A program made the translations under genes and the position numbers. From contig NZ_PPEK01000003.1 in NCBI RefSeq assembly GCF_002899715.1, forward strand, positions 151,235-215,234: 64,000 bases of DNA, in the 5' to 3' direction. Origin of the DNA: Enteroscipio rubneri (GTDB lineage Bacteria > Actinomycetota > Coriobacteriia > Coriobacteriales > Eggerthellaceae). Below, in pieces: positions 45,711 through 54,478 of this stretch; positions within the stretch are counted from its first letter, which is position 1, and each line of letters opens with the position of its first letter. The notes below the pieces were generated by a model, which was given only the letters and a program-made list of their open reading frames with translations, ran no database searches and had not been told where the DNA came from.

Positions 45711-45740
45711 TTGACGCTCAAACATATGTTCGTGTACTAT
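45711..45740 (+). promoter_or_regulatory. recA promoter with SOS (LexA) box
   Basis: TTGACG (45711-45716) and TACTAT (45735-45740), 18-base spacer, with CAAACATATGTTCG (45719-45732) between them. The box fits the Gram-positive CGAACN4GTTCG pattern at all but one inner position, so LexA would occlude RNA polymerase. Confidence 0.85.
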
Positions 45741-45792
45741 AGATACTGGAATCAGGCCGCACTGCGCATACGGCAGGAAGAGAAGGAAGCGC

Positions 45793-46851
45793 ATGAACGA
45801 CGAAAAATCGAAGATGCTCAAACTCACGACCGACCAGATCGAAACGAAGTTTGGCAAAGGCTCGATCATGAAGTTCGGCGAGGGTGGACATGACCTAAAC
45901 ATCGGAGTCATTCCCACGGGAGCCCTGCCACTCGATGCAGCGCTCGGCATCGGGGGCGTTCCCCGCGGACGCATCGTAGAGATATACGGCCCCGAGTCAA
46001 GCGGCAAGACAACGCTCGCCCTCCAGATCATTGCGGAAGCGCAGGCTATGGGGGGCATCGTGGCCTTTATCGACGCTGAGCATGCGCTCGATCCCGTATA
46101 TGCGGCGCGGCTCGGCGTGGATATTGACGAAGTGCTCATCTCCCAGCCCGACACAGGCGAGCAGGCGCTCGAGATCTGCGACATGCTCGTGCGCTCGGGT
46201 GCAATCGATGCAATTGTCGTCGACTCCGTCGCAGCGCTCGTGCCCCGCGCAGAGATCGAAGGCGAGATCGGCGACACAACGGTAGGCCTGCAGGCGCGCC
46301 TCATGTCCCAAGCCCTGCGCAAACTGGCCGGTTCGCTCTCGAAATCGAATACCACCTGCATCTTCATCAACCAGCTACGCGAGAAGATCGGCGTAATGTT
46401 CGGCAACCCGGAAACGACAACCGGCGGTCGCGCGCTCAAGTTCTTCTCGAGTGTGCGCATCGACATCCGCCGTATCGACTCCATCAAGAACGGCGGCGAG
46501 ATCGTGGGCAACCGCGTGCGCGCCAAAGTGGTGAAGAACAAAGTGGCGCCGCCGTTTCGCCAAGCTGAGTTCGACCTCATGTACGGCGAGGGCATTTCGA
46601 GAGAAGGCTGCATCGTCGATATGGCCGTTGAAGCCGGCGTAGCCAAGAAGAGCGGCGCGTGGTATACCTACGGCGAGGAGCGCCTCGGCCAGGGTCGTGA
46701 AGCAGCAAAGCAGACGCTGCGCGAGAATCCCGACTTGCGCGATGAGCTGGAGACGAAGGTGCGCGAAGCCTTCGAAATCCCCATCGTCACGCGCACGACC
46801 GAGGAAGCCGATGCTTTGACGCCTGTCGCCAAGCCAACCAAGAAAAAGTAA
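45793..46851 (+). CDS. recA: recombinase RecA
   Basis: Strand exchange and LexA coprotease. 352 residues: Walker [32 protein letters not shown]2 region [14 protein letters not shown], and [12 protein letters not shown] short basic tail ends the protein. LexA box in the promoter. recX follows with one base between stop and start. Confidence 0.98.
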   Translation: MNDEKSKMLKLTTDQIETKFGKGSIMKFGEGGHDLNIGVIPTGALPLDAALGIGGVPRGRIVEIYGPESSGKTTLALQIIAEAQAMGGIVAFIDAEHALDPVYAARLGVDIDEVLISQPDTGEQALEICDMLVRSGAIDAIVVDSVAALVPRAEIEGEIGDTTVGLQARLMSQALRKLAGSLSKSNTTCIFINQLREKIGVMFGNPETTTGGRALKFFSSVRIDIRRIDSIKNGGEIVGNRVRAKVVKNKVAPPFRQAEFDLMYGEGISREGCIVDMAVEAGVAKKSGAWYTYGEERLGQGREAAKQTLRENPDLRDELETKVREAFEIPIVTRTTEEADALTPVAKPTKKK

Positions 46852-46852
46852 C

Positions 46853-47512
46853 ATGGCCGATGACGAGGTGAAAGCCCGCCTACGCGCTCAAATCGCAGCT
46901 ATCGAAAGTAGCGGCCGCGCGGCGGGCGAGGGCGGAAGAGAGCGCAGCCTCGAACCTGCCGTGTCGGCTCGTTCATTGCCGCTCGATGGCGAGGACGCGT
47001 CCGATAGGGGGCATGCGCAGGTCTCCCGCCCCCCGAAAGCCGGCGAGGATGGCACGGAGAGCGAGCAGGAGCGGGCCTTCCGCAAAATCGAGCGGCTCGC
47101 CTGTCATCGCGAGCAGGCGAGCGAAGCGCTGCGAGGTCGACTTACGAGAGAGGGCTTTGAAGCCGCAGCCGTCGACGAGGCCCTTGCGCGTGCCGAGCGT
47201 TGCGGGCTCGTGGACGACTGCCGATATGCGGAGGTGCTCGTTCGCAGCCGCCTTGCGCAGGGACGAGGTCGGCGGGGCATCGCAGCCGAGCTGGCTGGTC
47301 TCGGCATCGATGCGGAGGTGGTCGCGCCGCTCTCGAACGGCTCCATGGAGGACGGCGGCGAGGTCGAGCGTGCGCTCGACCTTCTTCATCGCAAGCCCCC
47401 TCGAGCGAAGAACCGCCGGGAAGCCGCCTACCGTCGACTCATACAGAAGGGCTTCGCCGCAGACATCGCCGTAACGGCCGCGCGCTTGTGGTGCGACGAA
47501 AATCCTGGCTGA
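46853..47512 (+). CDS. recX: RecA modulator RecX
   Basis: 219 residues. The first 70 are charged and disordered; the rest is RecX three-helix repeats (RKIERLACHREQASEALRGR, CGLVDDCRYAEVLVRSRL, REAAYRRLIQKGFAADIA). Directly after recA and so probably SOS-induced with it. Confidence 0.9.
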   Translation: MADDEVKARLRAQIAAIESSGRAAGEGGRERSLEPAVSARSLPLDGEDASDRGHAQVSRPPKAGEDGTESEQERAFRKIERLACHREQASEALRGRLTREGFEAAAVDEALARAERCGLVDDCRYAEVLVRSRLAQGRGRRGIAAELAGLGIDAEVVAPLSNGSMEDGGEVERALDLLHRKPPRAKNRREAAYRRLIQKGFAADIAVTAARLWCDENPG

Positions 47513-47583
47513 TATGCGCAAGTTCGCTCGGAACGTCCGACTGGTGCAGCTGAGGAGCGCTTTCCGCATATTCCGTTTTGCCG

Positions 47584-47613
47584 GCCTATTCGACCGCCGG
47601 CGGCCGAATAGGC
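47584..47613. terminator. large palindrome after recX
   Basis: GCCTATTCG and CGAATAGGC flank ACCGCCGGCGGC, itself self-complementary at its centre. Very stable hairpin, but without a T run. Confidence 0.5.
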
Positions 47614-47805
47614 GCTCTTATCGCATACCCGACTTCGTCAGCCTTGCTTTGCAGCGGCGGTTTTCGGGTAATTTTTTGTCAGGGCTTTTACAAACCGGTC
47701 ACAAGCCCTATCATATGTTATAGCTTGAGTGATACGTGCCCGAACGGGTACTTCTAGTATAGATAAGTTCATAGACGTCGCTTGTTTTGCGCGCGTTCGC
47801 TCATG

Positions 47806-47827
47806 CCCGGTTTTGCCGGGATTTTTT
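47806..47827 (+). terminator. terminator-like hairpin in the rny leader
   Basis: CCCGG-TTTTG-CCGGG followed by ATTTTTT, located 58 bases before the rny ATG and about 40 downstream of the expected transcription start. Could attenuate rny or end a short RNA. Confidence 0.6.
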
Positions 47828-47884
47828 ATGCCTTTACCGAACGAACAGAACAACATCGAACATGCGAAACGAAAGGGGGAGCGT

Positions 47885-49417
47885 ATGCCCGAAGCAATCT
47901 GGCTTCTTGTCGGGGCCATCATCGGCATCGCCCTCGGCTTCGTCATCACCCGCTTTTTGGTCAACGCGTCCACCAAGCGTGCGGCCCAAGAAGCGGAATC
48001 AGTGGTTGCCGATGCCAAGCGGCAGGCCGAGACGCTGCGCCGCGAGGCCGTCGTCGAAGCAAAGGACGAAGCTCTGAGAATCAAGCAGGAAGCCCAAGCG
48101 GAAAACAAGGAACGCATGCGCGAAGTGCGCACGGCAGAGAACCGTATTTCCCAGCGCGAGGAATCGCTCGACCGTCGCGTCGAATCGCTCGATGCGCGCG
48201 AGCATCAGATCTCGTCGATGCAAGGCCAGCTCGAGCGCCGCGAGCGCGACCTCGATGCGCTCGAGCACGAGGTGGGCCGACGGTTGGAGCGTGCGGCCGG
48301 CATGACGCCCGAAGAGGCGAAGGCCGAGCTGCTCAACACCCTCAAGGACGAAGTGGTTCACGAGCAGGCCTCCATCATCCGCGACGCCGAGGCGCGTACC
48401 AAAGCCGAAGCGGACAAGAAAGCGCGCTCGATCTTGAGCCTCGCCATCCAGCGCGTAGCAGCCGACCACTCAGCGGAGACCACCGTATCCACCATCCATA
48501 TCCCCTCCGACGACCTGAAAGGACGCATCATTGGCCGGGAGGGGCGCAATATCCGCTCGTTCGAACAGCTGACTGGGACGAACCTTATCATCGACGATAC
48601 GCCCGAGTGCGTTACAATTTCATGTTTCGACCCAGTTCGACGCGAGATTGGTCGCGTGACGATGGAGAACCTTGTCGCCGACGGCCGCATCCATCCTGCG
48701 CGCATCGAGGAGATGTTCGGCAAAGCCGAATCCTTCGTCAACCAGCGTGTTCAGGAGGCTGGCGAGCAGGCAGCCTTCGATACCGGCATCCATGATCTGC
48801 ATCCGGAGATCGTGCGCACGCTCGGCCGCTTGCGCTACCGCACCTCCTACGGACAGAACGTGCTTAACCATTCCCTCGAAGTCGCCTACCTCGCAGGCGT
48901 CATGGCCGCAGAACTGGGCCTTGATCCCATACCGGCGAAGCGTGCGGGACTTCTGCATGACCTCGGCAAGGCCGTCGACCACGAAGTCGAGGGCAGCCAC
49001 GCCGTCATCGGCGCCGATCTTGCACGCCGCTTCGGGGAGAAAGCCGATATCGTCCACGCCATCGAGGCGCACCACAACGATGTCGAACCTTCGAGCGTGC
49101 TCGACGTGCTCATCCAGGCCGCCGACGCCGTGTCCGCCGCTCGTCCCGGTGCGCGCAAGGAAACGCTCGACGCCTACGTCAAGCGTTTGGAGAAGCTCGA
49201 GGAAATCGCGAATTCCTATAAGGGCGTCGAGCGTACCTATGCCATTCAAGCGGGCCGAGAGGTTCGCGTCATGGTAGAGCCCGATACGGTGGACGAAGCG
49301 GCTACGACCGTGCTCGCCCATGACATCGCTCAACGAATCGAGAACGAGATGCAGTACCCTGGCCAGGTGAAGGTCGTGGTTATTCGCGAGAGCCGCGCGG
49401 TCGGCATCGCGAAGTAA
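47885..49417 (+). CDS. rny: ribonuclease Y
   Basis: Membrane-bound endoribonuclease that starts mRNA decay. ATG 47885 after GGGGGAG. 510 residues: N-terminal membrane helix (1-20), coiled coil to about 190, KH domain ([19 protein letters not shown]), HD domain ([12 protein letters not shown]) and the C-terminal extension. The upstream in-frame ATGs lie in the leader and would bury the membrane anchor. Followed by a GHKL ATPase and spoVS. Confidence 0.96.
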   Translation: MPEAIWLLVGAIIGIALGFVITRFLVNASTKRAAQEAESVVADAKRQAETLRREAVVEAKDEALRIKQEAQAENKERMREVRTAENRISQREESLDRRVESLDAREHQISSMQGQLERRERDLDALEHEVGRRLERAAGMTPEEAKAELLNTLKDEVVHEQASIIRDAEARTKAEADKKARSILSLAIQRVAADHSAETTVSTIHIPSDDLKGRIIGREGRNIRSFEQLTGTNLIIDDTPECVTISCFDPVRREIGRVTMENLVADGRIHPARIEEMFGKAESFVNQRVQEAGEQAAFDTGIHDLHPEIVRTLGRLRYRTSYGQNVLNHSLEVAYLAGVMAAELGLDPIPAKRAGLLHDLGKAVDHEVEGSHAVIGADLARRFGEKADIVHAIEAHHNDVEPSSVLDVLIQAADAVSAARPGARKETLDAYVKRLEKLEEIANSYKGVERTYAIQAGREVRVMVEPDTVDEAATTVLAHDIAQRIENEMQYPGQVKVVVIRESRAVGIAK

Positions 49418-49430
49418 AGGCGCGTTCGGC

Positions 49431-50531
49431 ATGGCCGATAAAGCGCTCGAGAACTTTATAGAAAATGTCTGCGGCGATAGCCATCTCCGGGTCGAGGCCG
49501 ACCTCGGGGATGGCTTTGTCCGTCTGAGGAGCGCCGAAGCCGAGCGGCGCCAAGCCGTCCACGACATCCGCTCCACTGAGGATGTCGTGATCGAGTTGCT
49601 GCGCAACGCGCGCGATGCCAATGCTCGGAGCATTTTCGTGGCGGCGACGCGAGAGGAACGACGGCGGCGCATCGTCATGGTGGACGATGGTGACGGTATA
49701 CCGCCTGCTATGCATGAGCGGATATTCGAGCCGCGCGTTACGTCAAAACTCGACACCATGCATATGGACAAGTGGGGCGTGCACGGTCGGGGCATGGCGC
49801 TGTACTCTATCGCCGTGAACGCCGAAACAGCTCGGATCGCCGCATCGGATGTCGGCAAGGGCTCTGCATTCGTGGTGGAGACCGATCTCGATCGGATAGG
49901 GGAGAAGACCGACCAGTCTACGTTCCCCATTTTCGAGCGCATGGAATCGGGCAGTGTCGCCGTGCGCGGCCCGAAGAACATCCTGCGTACCGCATGCGAG
50001 TTCGCGCTCGAGAGCCGCCGGTCGTGTACGGTCTACCTCGGATCGGCAACCGACATAACAGCCACGCTCTACGAGTTCGGACTGTCGTCACTTACCTCCG
50101 CCATGCGCGCTTTCTGCGCAGATACCACCCGGCTTCCTGTCTGTACACGTCTTGCAGCGGCGCCTGACCCGGCCGAACTTGCTGACGAGTCCGCCAAACT
50201 TGGTCTTGCTATCTCCGAGCGCTCAGCCCGACGCATCATGGATGGCGGCATCGCTCCGCTTGAGCCGCTGCTTGCGCGCGTTCGTATAGGCGAAGAAGGC
50301 GAGGAGAAACCGCATCCGGCGCGCATTCTTTCAGAGGCATCCCCATCTGCTGACGCCGATCAACGCGGTCTGAAGCTTTCTCAGGACGATTTGGCTGCGT
50401 TTTCTGATCGTATTCGCGCCGCTTACGCCGAACTAGCACGCGACTACTATCTGGAGCCGGAGGTTCGTCCAGAGGTCAGGGTGGGCAAAGACGCCATTCG
50501 TATTTCCATCCCCGTCCAGAAACTCCGCTGA
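49431..50531 (+). CDS. GHKL (Bergerat-fold) ATPase of unknown function
   Basis: 366 residues. N-box ELLRNARDANARS (ExxxNxxDA), G1 VDDGDGIP (DxGxG), and G2 WGVHGRGMALYSIAV. The stretch ERIFEPRVTSKLDT between them resembles an ATP lid. No receiver, dimerisation-phosphoacceptor or membrane domain, so not a histidine kinase. The C-terminal half has no family I know; it is followed by a hydrophilic linker and a last beta strand (AIRISIPVQ). It sits 14 bases after rny and before spoVS, where B. subtilis carries the phosphodiesterase gene ymdB. Confidence 0.85.
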   Translation: MADKALENFIENVCGDSHLRVEADLGDGFVRLRSAEAERRQAVHDIRSTEDVVIELLRNARDANARSIFVAATREERRRRIVMVDDGDGIPPAMHERIFEPRVTSKLDTMHMDKWGVHGRGMALYSIAVNAETARIAASDVGKGSAFVVETDLDRIGEKTDQSTFPIFERMESGSVAVRGPKNILRTACEFALESRRSCTVYLGSATDITATLYEFGLSSLTSAMRAFCADTTRLPVCTRLAAAPDPAELADESAKLGLAISERSARRIMDGGIAPLEPLLARVRIGEEGEEKPHPARILSEASPSADADQRGLKLSQDDLAAFSDRIRAAYAELARDYYLEPEVRPEVRVGKDAIRISIPVQKLR

Positions 50532-50603
50532 AGCCGTCGAAGCTGCGCAGGGGAGGCTCTCGGTCGGCCTTGCAACTCTCCTCAATCTCACCATATGCGC
50601 AGG

Positions 50604-50632
50604 TTGCGAACGATACGTCGAATAGGTAGAAT
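50604..50632 (+). promoter_or_regulatory. promoter before spoVS
   Basis: TTGCGA (50604-50609), 17-base spacer, TAGAAT (50627-50632). About 97 bases upstream of the spoVS ATG. Confidence 0.5.
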
Positions 50633-50728
50633 AACAGAACGAGATCGCACCTCGAGACATGCGGCACACGGCATAGTACCCGCACTACAACAGAAGCTCA
50701 TTCGAACCAGCAACGACGAAGGATATGC

Positions 50729-51073
50729 ATGCCAACAACTGATCACAGGCCGGAGCCCGGCTGCTTGAAGGTTTCATCGAAGTCTTCCCCCGCATCTGTC
50801 GCCGGCGCCATAGCCGGCATGATCAAAGACGGCGTTTGCGTAGAGATACAAGCCGTTGGCGCCGGGGCGGTGAATCAGGCAGTGAAAGCCATCGCCATAT
50901 CACGCGGCTTTCTATCTCCGGTCGGCATTGAAATATCCTGCGTGCCCTCGTTCACCGACATCGTCATCGACGGAGAGTACCGCACCGCTATCCGTTTCAC
51001 CGTCGAACCTCGTTACACGCGCGGCGTCGCTTCCGGCATTTCCGATGGCCCGGACACGACCACGAATCTCTAG
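50729..51073 (+). CDS. spoVS: stage V sporulation protein S homologue
   Basis: 114 residues. The core KVSSKSSPASVAGAIAGMIK, EIQAVGAGAVNQAVKAIAI, FTDIVIDGEYRTAIRFTVEP is a nearly canonical SpoVS (Alba-like fold, dimeric). About 12 extra residues precede and 20 follow the core. SpoVS is best known from sporulators but occurs in non-sporulating lineages, where its role is open. Own promoter; miaB starts seven bases after the stop. Confidence 0.93.
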   Translation: MPTTDHRPEPGCLKVSSKSSPASVAGAIAGMIKDGVCVEIQAVGAGAVNQAVKAIAISRGFLSPVGIEISCVPSFTDIVIDGEYRTAIRFTVEPRYTRGVASGISDGPDTTTNL

Positions 51074-51080
51074 TACGCTT

Positions 51081-52451
51081 ATGCAGACCCCGTTCATGAA
51101 CCTCACGTTCTGTATTCGCACGTTCGGATGTCAGATGAACAAACACGACTCCGAGCGCATCGCGGGCATGCTCGAAGGACTTGGTGCGTTGGCGGTCGAA
51201 TCGGTCGAGGAGGCCGACATCGTTGCGTTCATGACCTGCTGCGTGCGCGAAGCAGCCGATACGCGTCTCTACGGTCAGGTCGCATCGCTCAAGAACATAC
51301 CGCTGCGCTCGGGAACGCCGCTTTCCAAGCGTATCGTAGCCGTGGGAGGGTGCATCGGCCAACGTGATGGGGAGCGCCTTGTAGAAAAGCTTCCTCATCT
51401 TGACGTGGTATTCGGAACGCACAACCTCGCCTCGTTGCCGCGCCTTCTGCAGTCGGCGGTGGAGAAGGGCGGGCACCATGTGGAAGTGCTCGATGCGGCT
51501 TCATCGTTTGCATCAGAGCTGCCCGCTTCGCGCGAACATGAGTGGGCCGCGTGGCTGCCCATCACCATCGGCTGCAACAACTTCTGCACGTACTGCATCG
51601 TACCCTATGTGCGCGGTCGGGAAAAGTCGCGCCCACTCGAGGATATCGTCGAGGAAGCTGAGCGCTACGTGGCCGCTGGCGTCAAGGAAATCACCTTGCT
51701 CGGACAGAACGTGAACTCCTACGGGCGCGACTTGTACGGTTCCCCCCGATTCGCCGCAGTACTTGACGCACTCGACGCGACTGGAGTGGAGCGCCTTCGT
51801 TTCGCAACGAGTCATCCGAGGGATCTTACCGACGAGGTCATCGGCAAGTTCGCTACGCTTCGCTCCCTCATGCCCGCATTGCACCTGCCCGTACAGTCGG
51901 GTTCGGACACCGTGCTGGCCGCCATGAACCGTCGCTACACGCGCGACCATTACCGCGCCCTTGTCGCGAAGCTGCGCGATGCAGTGGGCGACATCGCATT
52001 GTCTACCGACGTCATCGTCGGATTCCCGGGCGAGACGGCAAAAGACTTCGAAGACACGTATCGCCTCGTTGACGAAGTAGGATACCACCAGGTTTTCACG
52101 TTCATCTACTCGAAGCGAGAAGGCACGCCTGCTGCATCAATGAACGATCCGACTCCGCGCGAGACCATCCAGGCGCGCTTCGACCGTCTGGTCGACATCG
52201 TGCAGAAGCGCGCCTTTGAGGCCAACCAACGCGATCTGAACACGGTTGTCGACGTGCTCGTCGAAGGCGCTTCGAAGCGCGATACGGGGCTGCTATCGGG
52301 TCGCAGTCCCAAGAATCAGACCGTCCATGCGCCGCTGCCTCCAGGCGTCTCTGCCGAGGATCTTGCTGGCAGCATCGTGCGCGTGCGCGTGGACGAGGCC
52401 AAGACATGGTATCTTGCCGGCCGCCTCCTCGATCCTCCGACGCGCCCCTGA
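51081..52451 (+). CDS. miaB: tRNA-2-methylthio-N6-isopentenyladenosine synthase MiaB
   Basis: Radical SAM methylthiotransferase acting after MiaA on A37. 456 residues: TFGCQMNKHDSERI, MTCCVREAADTRL, VGGCIGQRDG; radical SAM CNNFCTYCIVPYVRG; C-terminal TRAM. ATG 51081 gives a usual N-terminus; ATG 51096 is an alternative. No strong binding site, so translation may depend on spoVS. miaA follows. Confidence 0.95.
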   Translation: MQTPFMNLTFCIRTFGCQMNKHDSERIAGMLEGLGALAVESVEEADIVAFMTCCVREAADTRLYGQVASLKNIPLRSGTPLSKRIVAVGGCIGQRDGERLVEKLPHLDVVFGTHNLASLPRLLQSAVEKGGHHVEVLDAASSFASELPASREHEWAAWLPITIGCNNFCTYCIVPYVRGREKSRPLEDIVEEAERYVAAGVKEITLLGQNVNSYGRDLYGSPRFAAVLDALDATGVERLRFATSHPRDLTDEVIGKFATLRSLMPALHLPVQSGSDTVLAAMNRRYTRDHYRALVAKLRDAVGDIALSTDVIVGFPGETAKDFEDTYRLVDEVGYHQVFTFIYSKREGTPAASMNDPTPRETIQARFDRLVDIVQKRAFEANQRDLNTVVDVLVEGASKRDTGLLSGRSPKNQTVHAPLPPGVSAEDLAGSIVRVRVDEAKTWYLAGRLLDPPTRP

Positions 52452-52463
52452 ACGGCGTCATCC

Positions 52464-53444
52464 ATGCATTCTGACCAGACGAAGGCGTCTGCTTCACTCG
52501 ACCTCTCCGCACCTGTTGTCTGCATTGTCGGCCCTACTGCTTCAGGCAAGACCGCGCTCGCACAAGCGCTTGCGCTCGAGTTGAACGGGGAAGTGGTGAG
52601 CGCTGATTCCATGCAGGTTTACCGAGGTATGGATATCGGAACGGGCAAGCTTCCCGTCCCTGAGCGCCTCGTGCCGCATCACGGTTTCGACCTTGTGGAT
52701 CCGGGGCAGCCATACTCTGCAGCCCTTTTCCAGGATTACGCTCGCGAATGCTTCCGCGACATCGATGCGCGGGGCAGGCGCTGCGTGCTATGCGGGGGTA
52801 CGGGCTTCTACGTACGTGCCGCGATCGACGCATACGAGTTCCCAAAAGGCGAACAGGTGGGCAATGCGGTGCGCGAGCGGCTCAACCGGTTCGCCGAGGA
52901 GCGTGGAGCCCAAGCTGTATGGGAGCTTCTTCGCGACCGCGATCCTGAAAGCGCGGCCCTCATTCCGCCAGCCGACACCAAGCGCGTTGTGCGCGCCTTC
53001 GAGCTGCTCGACGAGAACGAAAGCTACGCTGCACAACGTGCAAAACTAGCCGCTCTCCCGCAACTCGTGCCCGCTTCTCTCATCGGCTTGGCGGTCGATC
53101 CCGACATCCTTCGCGAACGCATTGACGCGCGGGTGGACGCTATGGTGCAGGCGGGACTCGTCTCCGAGGTTAAAGGTCTGTTAAACCACGGCTTCCGCAC
53201 GGGTGTCACCGCGCCCCAAGCGATAGGATACAAGGAGATCGTCGCTGCGCTTGAACACGACACGACGATGGAGGAGGCAATCGAGCGCATCAAGACGGCC
53301 ACACGGCGCTACGCTAAACGCCAGCGCACATGGTTCCGCAAGGACAAGCGCATTCGCTGGATCGACGCAAACGAACAGGAAGTCGACCCGCTTGTCGAAC
53401 AAGCGCTTGCTGCTCTCAGGGAAGCAGACGCCAGCCGAACATAA
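52464..53444 (+). CDS. miaA: tRNA dimethylallyltransferase
   Basis: Adds the isopentenyl group to A37. 326 residues: P-loop GPTASGKTA, VSADSMQVYRGMDIGTGK, CGGTGFYVRA, and QAIGYKEIVAAL. Complete; works with MiaB upstream. Confidence 0.95.
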   Translation: MHSDQTKASASLDLSAPVVCIVGPTASGKTALAQALALELNGEVVSADSMQVYRGMDIGTGKLPVPERLVPHHGFDLVDPGQPYSAALFQDYARECFRDIDARGRRCVLCGGTGFYVRAAIDAYEFPKGEQVGNAVRERLNRFAEERGAQAVWELLRDRDPESAALIPPADTKRVVRAFELLDENESYAAQRAKLAALPQLVPASLIGLAVDPDILRERIDARVDAMVQAGLVSEVKGLLNHGFRTGVTAPQAIGYKEIVAALEHDTTMEEAIERIKTATRRYAKRQRTWFRKDKRIRWIDANEQEVDPLVEQALAALREADASRT

Positions 53445-53463
53445 AGGAGCAGGGAGACAGTCA

Positions 53464-54257
53464 ATGGAACTCGAATTCGCCAGACTACGCGGACTCGGCA
53501 ATGACTTCATCTTCATCGACGATCGTCCATGCGCTATAGAGCTCACTGTAGAGCAGGTCGCATGCCTGTGCGATCGCCACGTCGGAATCGGCGCGGACGG
53601 AGTGGTGCTCGTACGCCCTCCCGCCATCCCAGCTGCGCGGCCTTATGCATTACATTAACGCCGATAGCACGCTGGCGCAGTTGTGCGGCAACGGCATCCG
53701 ATGCTTTGCGAAATATCTCGTTGATCGCGGCCTTATAGCCGCGGCGGAGGACCATCTGACGGCGAGGCGCTTTCCAGGTCGAAGCCCATCAGCTTTGAGG
53801 TCGACACGCAGAAGAAGCTGGAGCGTACGACTGTTGATATGGGCCGGCCCCTTCTCGATCTTACCATCATACCGGTCACGGCCAAGGCGAATGCCGTAAG
53901 CTCGCAAGGCTCCGCATACGTCTGCGATCTGCCGATGGAATCTCCCTAGGGAACATTCGCATTCACGTGCGTATCGATGGGCAACCCGCATGCCGTCTGC
54001 TTCGTCGACGATTTTCTTTCATTGTCGGACGAGCTGTTCGCCGACCCTGCATCCAAAGGTCTCCGCACCTTCGTCGTTGCGAGAGTCGGGGTATTCTTCG
54101 AATCCCACCGGCTTTTCCCGGAAAAGTCGAACATCGAGTTTGCCGTCATACAAGCGAACAACATCGTCATGCGCGTATTCGAGCGTGGTTGCGGCGAGAC
54201 GAAAGGCTGCTCGAAGCCGTACGTCGCATCAAGGAAACAATGCTGTATCGTTTATAG
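53464..54257 (+). pseudogene. dapF: diaminopimelate epimerase, decayed (frameshifts, stop, lost 3' end)
   Basis: Starts as a good DapF after AAAGGAGCAGGG: RLRGLGNDFIFIDD, HVGIGADGVVLVRP. Near 53640 the frame shifts (the next frame reads HYINADSTLAQLCGNGIRCF with the first catalytic Cys), near 53755 it shifts again (PISFEVDTQKKLERTTVDMG), and TAG at 53947 interrupts it before MGNPHAVCFVDDF and FPEKSNIEFA. After ERGCGET the second catalytic Cys motif (normally LACGTGA) is missing. Beyond that a different frame reads DERLLEAVRRIKETMLYRL, like the C-terminus of another enzyme. No active epimerase can come from this locus. Confidence 0.88.
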
Positions 54258-54275
54258 CTCTAGCATCGGATATGG

Positions 54276-54281
54276 TATGAT
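54276..54281 (+). promoter_or_regulatory. extended -10 promoter of hflX
   Basis: TGGTATGAT; the transcript would have a leader of about 190 bases containing a GCGTCATC-CTCT-GATGACGC hairpin at 54431-54450. Confidence 0.5.
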
Positions 54282-54478
54282 GAGCGACAAGGGCGATCAT
54301 GCCCGTATCGCGCCCGAGTGACGATGAGGAGCAGCCGCATGCAGACAAAACCGGCCTTTGCATAGAAATTCTTCGATGCGACGTACCTGATCAGGGCGTC
54401 GCCGCATCGGTTACGATGCATACCATGCACGCGTCATCCTCTGATGACGCTGAGGTCTGTTTTGAAAGGATTGCCCCC

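Larger units (their letters stand above)
47513..47884 (+). other. 372-base intergenic region between recX and rny
   Basis: Holds a strong palindrome after recX (47584-47613), a TAGTAT -10 at 47756-47761, and a hairpin with a T run (47806-47827) inside the presumed rny leader. No coding frame was recognised. Confidence 0.6.
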
